From Anaeromyxobacter dehalogenans 2CP-C (GTDB taxonomy: Bacteria; Myxococcota; Myxococcia; Myxococcales; Anaeromyxobacteraceae), in contig NC_007760.1 of NCBI RefSeq assembly GCF_000013385.1, forward strand, positions 434,001-498,000: DNA of 64,000 nucleotides, written 5' to 3'. Each line of letters starts with the position of its first letter. Positions within the stretch are counted from its first letter, which is position 1. The notes under the pieces were generated by a model. The model saw only the letters and a program-made list of their open reading frames with translations. It was not told where the DNA came from and searched no databases. A program made the translations under genes and the position numbers. Of this stretch, positions 47,412 to 57,053 are shown piece by piece.

Positions 47412-48096
47412 GCGGATCCTGGTGATCGAGGACGACCCGTCCATCCTGCGCGGCCTGCAGCTCAACCTCGGGATGGAGGGCTACACGGTCCGGTCCGCGA
47501 GCGACGGCGAGACCGGGCTGCAGCTGGCGCGCACCGAGCAGCCGGACCTGGTGGTGGTGGACGTGATGCTGCCGCGCATGGGCGGGCTGGAGGTGATCCG
47601 GGAGATCCGCAAGGAGGACCCCGAGCTCCCCATCCTCATCCTCTCGGCGAAGAACCAGGAGACCGACAAGGTCGCCGGGCTGCAGCTCGGGGCCGACGAC
47701 TACCTGGGCAAGCCGTTCGGGCTGAAGGAGCTGCTCGCGCGCATCGACGCGCTGCTGCGCCGGCGGCGCTCGCGCGGCGAGGGCGCGCAGCCGAAGGCGA
47801 TCCGCAGGGCGGGGGAGATCGAGCTCGACCTGGACGCCCGGCGCGCGCTGGTGGACGGCCGCGCGCTCGAGCTGACCAGCCGCGAGTTCGACCTGCTCGC
47901 GTTCTTCGTCACCCACCCCGACCGCGTCTACTCGCGCGAGCAGCTCATGGAGGCGGTGTGGGGCTCGCGCTACTTCGGCACCGCCCGCACCGTGGACAAC
48001 TTCGTGGCCCGCCTGCGCGCGCACATCGGCGACGACGCCGAGCAGCCGCGCCACCTGGAGACGGTCCGCGGCATCGGCTACCGGTTCAATGTTTGA
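47404..48096 (+). CDS. OmpR/PhoB-family response regulator
   Basis: This 230-residue protein has a receiver domain with the phospho-acceptor Asp53 (LVVVDVMLPRMGG) and Lys in LGKPFG. A winged-helix DNA-binding domain follows (about 135-228: LELTSREFDLLAFFV, TVDNFVARLRAHI, VRGIGYRF). It overlaps its kinase partner gene. The pair is divergent from the decaheme cytochrome across a 720-bp region holding palindromes, so that cytochrome is a possible target, by position only. Confidence 0.93.
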   Translation: MAERILVIEDDPSILRGLQLNLGMEGYTVRSASDGETGLQLARTEQPDLVVVDVMLPRMGGLEVIREIRKEDPELPILILSAKNQETDKVAGLQLGADDYLGKPFGLKELLARIDALLRRRRSRGEGAQPKAIRRAGEIELDLDARRALVDGRALELTSREFDLLAFFVTHPDRVYSREQLMEAVWGSRYFGTARTVDNFVARLRAHIGDDAEQPRHLETVRGIGYRFNV

Positions 48097-48140
48097 ACGG
48101 GGACTGCGTCCCCGCCCCACGGAGCGGAGCTCCGCGGGGC
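48094..48140. repeat. Stop-adjacent hairpin module shared with the 33.9-kb repeat array
   Basis: CGGGGAC-TGC-GTCCCCG (48098-48114) directly follows the response-regulator stop. Then comes a segment ending in the 12-bp palindrome GCGGAGCTCCGC (48124-48135). Nearly the same module occurs at 33915-33960, with compensatory changes in the stem. It separates the regulator from convergent selA. Confidence 0.75.
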
Positions 48141-48152
48141 CCGTGGCCTCCG

Positions 48153-49628
48153 TCAGCCGGCCAGCGCGGTCCGCACCGCCGCGATGAGCGCCTCGTCCTC
48201 GCCGGGCATCACCGTCCGAGCATCGAGCACCACCCGGTCCTCCTCGATGCGGCCGATCACCGGCGGATCCGCGCGGCGCAGCCGGGCGGCGAGCGCGTCG
48301 GGGGCGCCGGGCAGCGAGAGCACGGAGGTGGGGAGGGTGACCTCGGGCAGCGAGCCGCCGCCCACCGCCGAGCGGCTCGGGCGCACCGCGCAGCCGGCGC
48401 CGGCCGGCCCGAGCGCCGCGAGCCAGCCGCGCGCCCGCGCCTCGAGCGCCTCCGGCGCGGCCGCGATGGCGCGCCACACCGGGACCTGCTCGAGCGCCTC
48501 GCCGCGCTCGTAGTGCGCGAGCGTGGCCGAGAGCGCCGCGAGCGTCACCTTGTCCACCCGGAGCGCGCGCATGAGCGGGTGGCGCTTCACGCGCGCGATC
48601 GCCTCGCGCGTGCCGCACAGGATCCCGGCCTGCGGGCCGCCCAGGAGCTTGTCGCCGGAGAAGCACACCAGGTCCGCGCCGGCGCGGATCCGCTCCTGCA
48701 CGGTCGGCTCGGCGCCCAGGCCGAACGGCGCCGTCTCGAGGAGCGTGCCCGAGCCCAGGTCGTCCACCACCCACAGCGCGCGGCGGCGGCCGAGGTCCAC
48801 CAGCTCCTCCAGCGGCGTGTCGTGCACGAAGCCGGACAGGCGGAAGTTGGACCGGTGCACCGCCAGCAGGATGCGCGTGCGCGGGCCGACCGCCGCCTCG
48901 TGATCGCGCAGGTAGGTCCGGTTGGTGGTCCCGACCTCCACGAGCGCGGCCCCGGAGCGGCGCAGCACGTCCGGGATGCGGAAGCCGCCGCCGATCTCGA
49001 CGAGCTGCCCGCGGGAGACGATCACCTCGGGCAGGCCCGGCTCCGCCTCCCCGCGGCCGGGTGCGGCCAGCGGGCGCACCCCCGCCTCCCCGCCGCCCGA
49101 CCGATCCGGCGGCGCGTCCATCAGCGCGGCGAGCGCCAGCATGACCGCCGAGGCGTTGTTGTTCACCGCCACCGCCGCCTCGGCCCCCGTCAGCCGGCAC
49201 AGCGGCGCCTCGGCGTGGCCGTACCGGTCCCCCCGCTCCCCCTCCGCGAGGTCGTACTCGAGGTTGGCGTAGCCCCGCGCCGCCCGGCCCATGGCCGCGA
49301 TCGCGGCCTCGGACAGCGGCGCCCGGCCCAGGTTGGTGTGGATCACCACGCCGGTCGCGTTGACGACCGGCCGGAGCGACCCCCGGGCGTCCTCCCGGAG
49401 GCGGTCCAGGAGCCCTGCCTCGATCGCCTCGGGGGAGGGGCAGGGCTCCCCCGCCAGCACCGCCGCCCGGTGGCGATCGAGCTCGGCCCGGACGGCCTCG
49501 AGGACCGGGCCGCGTCCCAGCGTCTCGACCAGGCCGGCGCGATCCGCCGCGTCCACCAGCCGATCCGTCCGCGGGAGCCCTCGCAAGGCCGAGCCGGCGG
49601 GCCCGGGGGAGAATTTTGGAGTGGTCAT
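48153..49628 (-). CDS. selA: L-seryl-tRNA(Sec) selenium transferase SelA
   Basis: This 491-residue PLP enzyme converts Ser-tRNA(Sec) to Sec-tRNA(Sec) with selenophosphate. The PLP Lys327 is in CFSGDKLLGGPQAGI, with VVIHTNLGRAPLS and AVAVNNNASAVMLAL earlier. Length is close to E. coli SelA (463). The start is ATG 49628. selB lies 12 kb away at 61637-63586; selD and the Sec tRNA are not in the window. It is divergent from nuoL. Confidence 0.94.
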   Translation of the reverse strand: MTTPKFSPGPAGSALRGLPRTDRLVDAADRAGLVETLGRGPVLEAVRAELDRHRAAVLAGEPCPSPEAIEAGLLDRLREDARGSLRPVVNATGVVIHTNLGRAPLSEAAIAAMGRAARGYANLEYDLAEGERGDRYGHAEAPLCRLTGAEAAVAVNNNASAVMLALAALMDAPPDRSGGGEAGVRPLAAPGRGEAEPGLPEVIVSRGQLVEIGGGFRIPDVLRRSGAALVEVGTTNRTYLRDHEAAVGPRTRILLAVHRSNFRLSGFVHDTPLEELVDLGRRRALWVVDDLGSGTLLETAPFGLGAEPTVQERIRAGADLVCFSGDKLLGGPQAGILCGTREAIARVKRHPLMRALRVDKVTLAALSATLAHYERGEALEQVPVWRAIAAAPEALEARARGWLAALGPAGAGCAVRPSRSAVGGGSLPEVTLPTSVLSLPGAPDALAARLRRADPPVIGRIEEDRVVLDARTVMPGEDEALIAAVRTALAG

Positions 49629-49666
49629 GTCCGCTTGCTCCCGGAGGTTTTCGGCCGACAAGACCC

Positions 49667-49695
49667 TTGCTAGAGCGGCTCTATGAAGGTAATCC
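49667..49695 (+). promoter_or_regulatory. Candidate promoter of nuoLMN
   Basis: TTGCTA (49667-49672), a 17-nt spacer and TAATCC (49690-49695), ending 13 nt before the nuoL ATG. The leader would be very short, so the match may be fortuitous. No other pair in the 80-bp gap is better. Confidence 0.4.
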
Positions 49696-49708
49696 TTCGC
49701 CCCACTCT

Positions 49709-51739
49709 ATGCCCTCGATCGTACCCTCTCCCGCTGCGGCAGAGTCCTATCTGTGGGCCATCATCCTGTTCCCGCTCGCGGGAGCGATCGTCAACGGTCT
49801 CACCGGTCGGAGGCTCGGCCGCGGGAACGTGACGGTGATCGCCATCGGCGTGATGGTGGGCGCGTTCCTCGTCTCGTCGGTCGCGTTCTACCACGCGCTG
49901 ACGGGCACGGTGCTCCGGTTCCGGGGTGAGCCCTGGATCCAGGTGACCGGCGCCGACGGCCGCACGATCGTCTCGATCGGCTGGGGCCTGCTCGTGGATC
50001 GCCTGTCGGCGACGATGATCATGGTCGTCACCGGCGTGGGCACGCTCATCCACGTCTACTCGGCGTCGTACATGTCGCACGAGGACGACGCGGGCTACGC
50101 GCGCTTCTTCACGTACCTGAACCTGTTCGTCGCGGCGATGCTCACGCTCGTCCTCGGCGACTCGCTCATCCTCACCTTCGTCGGGTGGGAGGGCGTGGGC
50201 CTCTGCAGCTACCTGCTGATCGGGTTCTGGTACACCGACCCGGCCAAGGCGTACGCCGGCCGCAAGGCGTTCGTCACCAACCGCATCGGCGACTTCGGCT
50301 TCCTGATCGGGGTCTTCGCGCTGTTCTCGATCTTCGGCACGGTCGGCTACGCCGACCTGCAGTCGCTCGCGCACGGCGTCGATCCCGCCGCCGCGATCCA
50401 GACCGGCGTGTTCGCCGGCCGCACCTACCAGGCCGCCGTCACCTTCGCGCTCATCGGCCTGTTCGTGGGCGCGTGCGGCAAGAGCGCCCAGCTGCCGCTC
50501 TACGTGTGGCTCCCCGACGCGATGGCCGGCCCGACGCCGGTCTCCGCCCTGATCCACGCCGCCACCATGGTGACCGCCGGCGTGTACCTGGTGGCGCGCA
50601 ACGCCTACCTGTTCTCGCTCGCCCCGGCGGCCATGGCCACGGTCACGATCGTGGGCGCGGCCACCGCGCTGTTCGCGGCGCTGATCGCGTTCGTCCAGAC
50701 CGACATCAAGAAGGTCCTGGCCTACTCCACCGTCAGCCAGCTCGGCTTCATGTTCATCGGCGTCGGCGTCGGCGCCTGGTGGGCCGGCGTCCTGCACCTC
50801 GTCACCCACGCGTTCTTCAAGGCCTGCCTGTTCCTCGGCGCCGGCTCGGTGATGCACGGGATGCACGAGGACACCGACATCCGGAACATGGGCGGCCTCG
50901 CGAGGAAGATGCCGCACACCGCGGCCACGTTCGGCATCGCCACGCTCGCCATCACCGGCTTCGTGCCGCTGTCCGGCTTCTTCTCGAAGGACGCGATCCT
51001 CGGGAACGCGCTGTTCAGCCACAACCCGGCCTGGCACCAGGTCGGCCAGATCGCGTACGTGCTCGGCTCGCTCGCCGCGCTCGGCACCGCGTTCTACATG
51101 TCGCGCCTGTTCTTCCTGACGTTCACCGGCAAGCCGCGCACCGCGGCGGCCGCGCACGCGCACGAGTCGTCGCCGGTCATGTACGTGCCGCTGTGGGTCC
51201 TCGCGATCCTCTCGATCGTGGCCCTGCTGCTCGGCCTCCCCGGCCACGGCCCGCTCGCCGAGGTGTTCGCGCGCTTCACCGAGCCGGTGTTCGCGGCCGG
51301 CACCGAGCGGCTCCACGAGGTCGGCCACCTGCACGCCGGCGCGCACCCGGCCTGGCCGTTCGCCGCGGCCTGGGCGCTCGCCGCGGTGGGCACGCTCGTC
51401 GCGTACCTCATGTACGCGGGCGCGCTCCGCGCCGCCCCGGCGGCCCTGGCCCGCACGTTCCCGCGCCTGTACCAGTTCGCGGTGGACAAGTTCCGCGTGG
51501 ACGAGCTGTACCAGATGGTGGTCATCGAGCCGCTCAAGACCGCCGCCTACCTGCTCTGGCGCATCGTGGACGTGTTCGCCATCGACGGCCTGGTGGTGAA
51601 CGGCGTGGCCCGGCTGGTGGGGTACGCCGGGTCGGTGCTCCGGCTCGCCCAGAACGGCGACGTGCAGCGCTACGCCGCGATCATGGTGGTCGCCGCGGCC
51701 GTCATCCTCTGGACCGTGGTCGGCGCAGGAGGGCGCTAG
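49709..51739 (+). CDS. nuoL: NADH-quinone oxidoreductase subunit L
   Basis: This 676-residue proton-pumping, antiporter-like subunit of complex I has the conserved Glu in TFVGWEGVGLCSYLLIGFWY, Lys in VGACGKSAQLPLYVWLPDAM, and the discontinuous-helix segment HAATMVTAGVYL. The long C-terminal amphipathic helix region characteristic of NuoL follows (about 560-676). ATG 49709 gives the natural N-terminus. It starts a three-gene operon (nuoL-nuoM-nuoN); subunits A-K are not here. Confidence 0.95.
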   Translation: MPSIVPSPAAAESYLWAIILFPLAGAIVNGLTGRRLGRGNVTVIAIGVMVGAFLVSSVAFYHALTGTVLRFRGEPWIQVTGADGRTIVSIGWGLLVDRLSATMIMVVTGVGTLIHVYSASYMSHEDDAGYARFFTYLNLFVAAMLTLVLGDSLILTFVGWEGVGLCSYLLIGFWYTDPAKAYAGRKAFVTNRIGDFGFLIGVFALFSIFGTVGYADLQSLAHGVDPAAAIQTGVFAGRTYQAAVTFALIGLFVGACGKSAQLPLYVWLPDAMAGPTPVSALIHAATMVTAGVYLVARNAYLFSLAPAAMATVTIVGAATALFAALIAFVQTDIKKVLAYSTVSQLGFMFIGVGVGAWWAGVLHLVTHAFFKACLFLGAGSVMHGMHEDTDIRNMGGLARKMPHTAATFGIATLAITGFVPLSGFFSKDAILGNALFSHNPAWHQVGQIAYVLGSLAALGTAFYMSRLFFLTFTGKPRTAAAAHAHESSPVMYVPLWVLAILSIVALLLGLPGHGPLAEVFARFTEPVFAAGTERLHEVGHLHAGAHPAWPFAAAWALAAVGTLVAYLMYAGALRAAPAALARTFPRLYQFAVDKFRVDELYQMVVIEPLKTAAYLLWRIVDVFAIDGLVVNGVARLVGYAGSVLRLAQNGDVQRYAAIMVVAAAVILWTVVGAGGR

Positions 51740-51742
51740 CTC

Positions 51743-53371
51743 GTGAACCTGCTCACCGTCGTCACCTTCCTCCCGCTGCTCGGCGCGCTCGCGATGGTGC
51801 TCGTCCCGCGGGACGAGCCGTCGCAGCACCGGGCGCTCGCGCTGGTGGTCTCGCTCGTCACGTTCGCGCTGTCGCTGGGCCTCTGGTTCGGCTTCGACGC
51901 GAGCCCCGGCGCGCCCGAGTTCCAGTTCGAGCTCATGATCCCGTGGATGCCCACCATCGGCATCGGCTTCCACGTCGGCCTCGACGGCGTGGCGCTGCTC
52001 CTGTTCATGCTCACCACCGTGCTCATGCCGGTGGTGGTCCTCTCCGCCTGGAAGGCGGTGGGCGACCGCGTGAAGGAGTTCATGATCGCGCTGCTGGTGC
52101 TCGAGAGCGCCATGCTCGGCACCTTCATCGCGCTCGACCTGGTGCTCTTCTACGTGTTCTGGGAGGCGATGCTCATCCCGATGTACCTGCTCATCGGGAT
52201 CTGGGGCTCGCAGAACCGCCTCTACGCGACGGTGAAGTTCTTCGTGTACACGTTCGCGGCCAGCGTGCTGATGCTGCTCGCCATCCTGTACGTGTACTTC
52301 CACGACGGCGGCACGTTCGACTACGTCGAGGCGCGGCGCGCGCTGGCGGTGACGCCCGGCGCGGCGAGCTGGCTGTTCCTCGCCTTCGCGCTCGCCTTCG
52401 CGGTCAAGGTGCCGATGTTCCCGCTGCACACCTGGCTGCCGGACGCGCACACCGAGGCGCCCACCGCCGGCTCGGTGATCCTGGCCGGCGTGCTCCTGAA
52501 GATGGGCACGTTCGGCTTCTTCCGCTACGCGCTGCCGCTCTTCCCGGAGGCGGCGCTGCAGCACCGCAACCTGGTCGCGGTGCTGGCGGTCATCGGCATC
52601 ATCTACGGCGCGCTCATGTCGCTCGTGCAGACCGACATGAAGCGGCTGGTGGCCTACTCCTCGGTCTCCCACCTCGGCTTCGTGATGCTGGGCCTGATGG
52701 CCCTCTCCGCCGAGGGGATGACCGGGTCCGTCTACCAGATGCTGAACCACGGCGTGTCCACCGGCGCGCTGTTCCTCCTGGTCGGCATGCTCTACGAGCG
52801 GCGCCACACCCGCCTCATCTCGGAGTACGGCGGCATCGCCAAGCGCGTGCCGGTGATCGCGGCGGCGTTCGTGATCGTGACGCTCTCCTCGATCGGCCTC
52901 CCCGGCACGAACGGCTTCGTGGGCGAGTTCCTGATCCTGTCCGGCACCTGGCTCTCGCGCCTGGGCGGCTCGGCGGTGTTCGCCACGGTCGCGGCCCTCG
53001 GCGTCATCCTGGGCGCGGTCTACATGCTGCTGCTCGTCGAGAAGGTGTTCTTCGGGCCGAACCAGAACGCCGCGAACCACCACCTCCCGGACCTCTCCGT
53101 CCGCGAGGGCTTCGTGCTCGCCCCGATGATCGCGCTGATCGTGGTGATGGGCCTGCTGCCCGGGCCGTTCCTGGCGCCGGCCAAGCCGGCGGTGGACCGG
53201 CTCATCCAGCGCTTCCAGGTGGCCGAGGCGCGCCTCGGCAAGGGGCCGCAGGTGGGCACCGCGGTGCCGGCGGTGATGGTCCGCGCGCCCGCGCCGGCCC
53301 CGGCGGCGGAGCCCGCCCCGCTGCCCGCGCCGGCGCCGGTCCCGCTCCAGCAGCCCGGAGGGAACTACTGA
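51743..53371 (+). CDS. nuoM: NADH-quinone oxidoreductase subunit M
   Basis: This 542-residue antiporter-like complex I subunit has the conserved Glu in [17 protein letters not shown], Lys in [19 protein letters not shown], and [20 protein letters not shown]. The family is about 510 residues; the excess is a Pro/Ala-rich C-terminal tail (about the last 35 residues) that may be unstructured. GTG start 3 nt after nuoL. Confidence 0.95.
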   Translation: MNLLTVVTFLPLLGALAMVLVPRDEPSQHRALALVVSLVTFALSLGLWFGFDASPGAPEFQFELMIPWMPTIGIGFHVGLDGVALLLFMLTTVLMPVVVLSAWKAVGDRVKEFMIALLVLESAMLGTFIALDLVLFYVFWEAMLIPMYLLIGIWGSQNRLYATVKFFVYTFAASVLMLLAILYVYFHDGGTFDYVEARRALAVTPGAASWLFLAFALAFAVKVPMFPLHTWLPDAHTEAPTAGSVILAGVLLKMGTFGFFRYALPLFPEAALQHRNLVAVLAVIGIIYGALMSLVQTDMKRLVAYSSVSHLGFVMLGLMALSAEGMTGSVYQMLNHGVSTGALFLLVGMLYERRHTRLISEYGGIAKRVPVIAAAFVIVTLSSIGLPGTNGFVGEFLILSGTWLSRLGGSAVFATVAALGVILGAVYMLLLVEKVFFGPNQNAANHHLPDLSVREGFVLAPMIALIVVMGLLPGPFLAPAKPAVDRLIQRFQVAEARLGKGPQVGTAVPAVMVRAPAPAPAAEPAPLPAPAPVPLQQPGGNY

Positions 53372-53372
53372 C

Positions 53373-54848
53373 ATGAGCGGCTTCCCGACCCAGGACTTCG
53401 TCGCGCTGGTCCCGGTGGCGATCCTCACGATGGGGGCGCTGGTCCTGCTGATGACCGAGGTGTTCCTCACCTCGGGCCGGCGGGCCTACCAGGCCTACCT
53501 GACCATGGTGTTCGCGGCCGCCGCCGCGGCCTACGCCGCCTGGATGCCGGTGCCCGGCAACGTGTTCGGGCGCCAGGCGGTGGTGGACAGCTTCTCGGCC
53601 TTCGTCACGGTGGTGCTCTGCGCCGGCCTGGCGCTCTCGGCGCTGGTGGGCCAGAGCTGGCTGAACGCCCGCAACTCCGAGCGCGGCGAGTTCTACGCGC
53701 TCGCGCTGTTCGGCACCGCCGGCATGGTGCTGCTGGGCATGGCCACCGACCTGCTCATCGCGTTCATCGCGGTGGAGGTGATGAGCCTCTCCACCTACTG
53801 CCTCGCCGCCTTCCTGCGGCGCGGCAAGAAGCCCGCCGAGGCGGCCTTCAAGTACGTGGTGCTCGGCTCGATCTCCTCGGCGCTGCTGCTCTACGGGTCG
53901 GCGCTGCTCTACGGCGCCTCGGGCTCGACGCTGTTCTCGCTGCTGCCGCGCGGCCAGGGCTCGGCGCTGTACCTCGCCGGCATCGCGCTGGTGGCCGGCG
54001 GCGTCGCCTTCAAGATCGCCGCGGTCCCGTTCCACGCCTGGACCCCCGACGTCTACGAGGGCGCGCCCACCCCGGTGACCGCGTTCATGGCCGCCGGCGT
54101 GAAGACCGCGGCCTTCGCGGTGCTGGTCCGCCTGTTCCTGGCCACCGAGAGCGGCTCGGCCGCCATGTCCACCTCGCTCGGCACGGTGCTCTCCGCGCTG
54201 GCCGTGCTCACGATGATCTTCGGCAACCTGCTGGCGCTGCCGCAGCGCAGCGTGAAGCGGATGCTGGCGTACTCGTCGATCGGCCACGCCGGCTACCTGC
54301 TGGTGGGCGTGGTCTCCGCGGTGGTGGCGGGCGCGCGCGACAAGGCGCTCGCGGGCCTGCTGTTCTACCTCGCGGCCTACACCGCCACCGTCATCGGCGC
54401 GTTCGCCGTGGTCGGCGCGCTGGAGCGCCGGACCCGGGGCGACTTCGAGCCGGCCGACGCGTGGGACCTCGATCGCTTCGCCGGCCTGGCGCGGCGCCGC
54501 CCGGCGCTCGCGTTCGCGATGGCGGTGTTCCTGTTCTCGCTCGCGGGCGTGCCGCCCACCGCCGGCTTCATCGGGAAGTTCTACATCTTCAAGGCGGCCA
54601 TGGGCGCCGGCCTCTACGGCCTGGCGGTGCTGGGCGTGCTCACCAGCGTGCTCGGCGCGTACTACTACCTGCGCGTCGTCCTCTACATGTACTTCCTGCC
54701 GTCGAAGGACGAGGCCGGCGAGGTGGTGCTCTCGGCGCCGTCGCTCACCATCGCGCTGGCCGCGGCGGTGGCGGTGGTGGTCCTGCTCGGCGTGGTGGCC
54801 GACCCGATGGTGCGGCTGGCCCAGGCGGCGAGCGCCATCATCCTGTAG
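53373..54848 (+). CDS. nuoN: NADH-quinone oxidoreductase subunit N
   Basis: This 491-residue antiporter-like subunit is close to the usual length (485). It has [19 protein letters not shown] (conserved Glu), [20 protein letters not shown] and [16 protein letters not shown]. The ATG follows the nuoM stop by one base. It completes the distal membrane arm of complex I, passing electrons to menaquinone. Confidence 0.95.
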   Translation: MSGFPTQDFVALVPVAILTMGALVLLMTEVFLTSGRRAYQAYLTMVFAAAAAAYAAWMPVPGNVFGRQAVVDSFSAFVTVVLCAGLALSALVGQSWLNARNSERGEFYALALFGTAGMVLLGMATDLLIAFIAVEVMSLSTYCLAAFLRRGKKPAEAAFKYVVLGSISSALLLYGSALLYGASGSTLFSLLPRGQGSALYLAGIALVAGGVAFKIAAVPFHAWTPDVYEGAPTPVTAFMAAGVKTAAFAVLVRLFLATESGSAAMSTSLGTVLSALAVLTMIFGNLLALPQRSVKRMLAYSSIGHAGYLLVGVVSAVVAGARDKALAGLLFYLAAYTATVIGAFAVVGALERRTRGDFEPADAWDLDRFAGLARRRPALAFAMAVFLFSLAGVPPTAGFIGKFYIFKAAMGAGLYGLAVLGVLTSVLGAYYYLRVVLYMYFLPSKDEAGEVVLSAPSLTIALAAAVAVVVLLGVVADPMVRLAQAASAIIL

Positions 54849-54872
54849 CGGGCGGCGCACGCCCCACCTCTC

Positions 54873-54904
54873 GCGCGGCGGCCGGGGCGACCGGGCCGCC
54901 GCGC
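54873..54904. terminator. Hairpin between convergent nuoN and receiver genes
   Basis: GCGCGGCGGCC and GGCCGCCGCGC form an 11-bp stem with a 10-nt loop. It sits 24 nt after the nuoN stop and 56 nt after the oppositely directed receiver-gene stop. No U-tract. Confidence 0.5.
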
Positions 54905-54960
54905 TCCGTTCGAGGGGCTGGGGGCGAGCGGCTCCGGGAGGCGTCCGCCTCGACGGCCAG

Positions 54961-55302
54961 CTAGTGCGCGGCGCGGCCGGCGTCGGCGAGCTCGGCCGCG
55001 CGGAACGGCTTCGGCAGCGCGGTCGCCGCCGGGTGCCGGCGGGCGGCCTGCTCGAGCACGTCGGCGTAGGGGCCGGTCATCACCGGGCGCGCGCCGGCGG
55101 CGGTCGCCGCCGCGAGCACCTCGTCGGCGCCGGGCATGTGGGCGTCCACCAGGCAGCAGTCCACGCCACCCGCGGCGAGCCGCGCGAGCGCCTCGTCGGC
55201 GCCCACGCACACCTCGACCCGGTGTCCGTCCAGCCGGAGCGCGATCGCGAGGGCCTCCCGGAAGTTCCGATCCGCATCCACGAGCAGGAAGCACTGCGCC
55301 AT
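54961..55302 (-). CDS. Single-domain response-regulator receiver
   Basis: This 113-residue CheY-like protein has an acidic pair (LLVDADRNF), phospho-acceptor Asp53 (CLVDAHMPG), MTGPY for the Thr switch and LPKPFRAAEL for the conserved Lys. There is no output domain, so it acts by protein contact or as a phosphate shuttle. Start is ATG 55302 with GGAAG upstream. A hairpin, U-tract and sigma-54 promoter (55319-55423) lie directly upstream, next to the NtrC-type gene, so expression is probably under sigma-54 control. Confidence 0.88.
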   Translation of the reverse strand: MAQCFLLVDADRNFREALAIALRLDGHRVEVCVGADEALARLAAGGVDCCLVDAHMPGADEVLAAATAAGARPVMTGPYADVLEQAARRHPAATALPKPFRAAELADAGRAAH

Positions 55303-55318
55303 GGGGACGCTTCCGGGA

Positions 55319-55397
55319 GAAAAGAAAAAGAAGTGCAAAGCGCAGCTGAAGTGGCGGGGGGGGACCTACTTCAACAGGCTGCTTTGCACTTCTCGCC
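55319..55397 (-). ncRNA. Candidate sigma-54-dependent small RNA or attenuating leader
   Basis: Reading leftward from the predicted start near 55397, AGAAGTGCAAAGC (55393-55381) pairs perfectly with GCTTTGCACTTCT (55341-55329). An inner TGAAGT/ACTTCA stem and an apical loop with eight consecutive C follow. The outer stem runs straight into CTTTTTCTTTTC, a U-rich terminator tract that is very rare in this genome. The product would be about 79 nt. Readthrough would enter the receiver gene (start 55302). The C-rich loop could pair with Shine-Dalgarno sequences; that is inference. Confidence 0.6.
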
Positions 55398-55407
55398 GGC
55401 ACCAAAG

Positions 55408-55423
55408 AGCAATGACGGTGCCA
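55408..55423 (-). promoter_or_regulatory. Sigma-54 promoter
   Basis: Leftward TGGCACCGTCATTGCT matches the -24/-12 consensus TGGCAC-N5-TTGC(A/T) exactly, with GG and GC ten bases apart. The predicted start, about 12 bases past the -12 element, is near 55397, at the foot of the hairpin. An NtrC-family activator gene with GAFTGA lies immediately upstream (55616-57040). The rest of the gap, 55424-55615, holds no gene I can support. Confidence 0.72.
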
Positions 55424-55615
55424 GCCGGTACGCGCGCGCCTGCTCCGGCGGATAGCCCCTCTATCCGGGCACTTGCCAGCGGCGGTCGCCGGACCACTCC
55501 CGGTCCGGTCCCCTCCAATGTCGCAGCGCGATTTCGGAGCTGCAAGATGCCGCTGCAGAAGTGAAACGCGACCCTGGCGCCGGACGCCGTCCCGGGTTCC
55601 GGCCACGCGACCCGG

Positions 55616-57040
<1,425 letters not shown>

Positions 57041-57053
57041 GCCTCCCGGGATC

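Noticed and set aside
48085-48097. TTCAATGTTTGAA as a third copy of the quinone-gene operator
   Set aside because: Spacing between half-sites is 3 bp instead of 6. It encodes the conserved end of the response regulator and is not in a promoter.
49670-53470. 1266-residue minus-strand open frame opposite nuoL and nuoM
   Set aside because: Composition is Arg/Glu/His noise and the plus-strand NuoL/NuoM proteins are unmistakable.
55329-55393. Hairpin read only as the terminator of the NtrC-type gene
   Set aside because: It is more than 220 nt past that stop and begins exactly at the start predicted from a sigma-54 promoter, so an independent RNA or leader fits better. Readthrough termination cannot be excluded.
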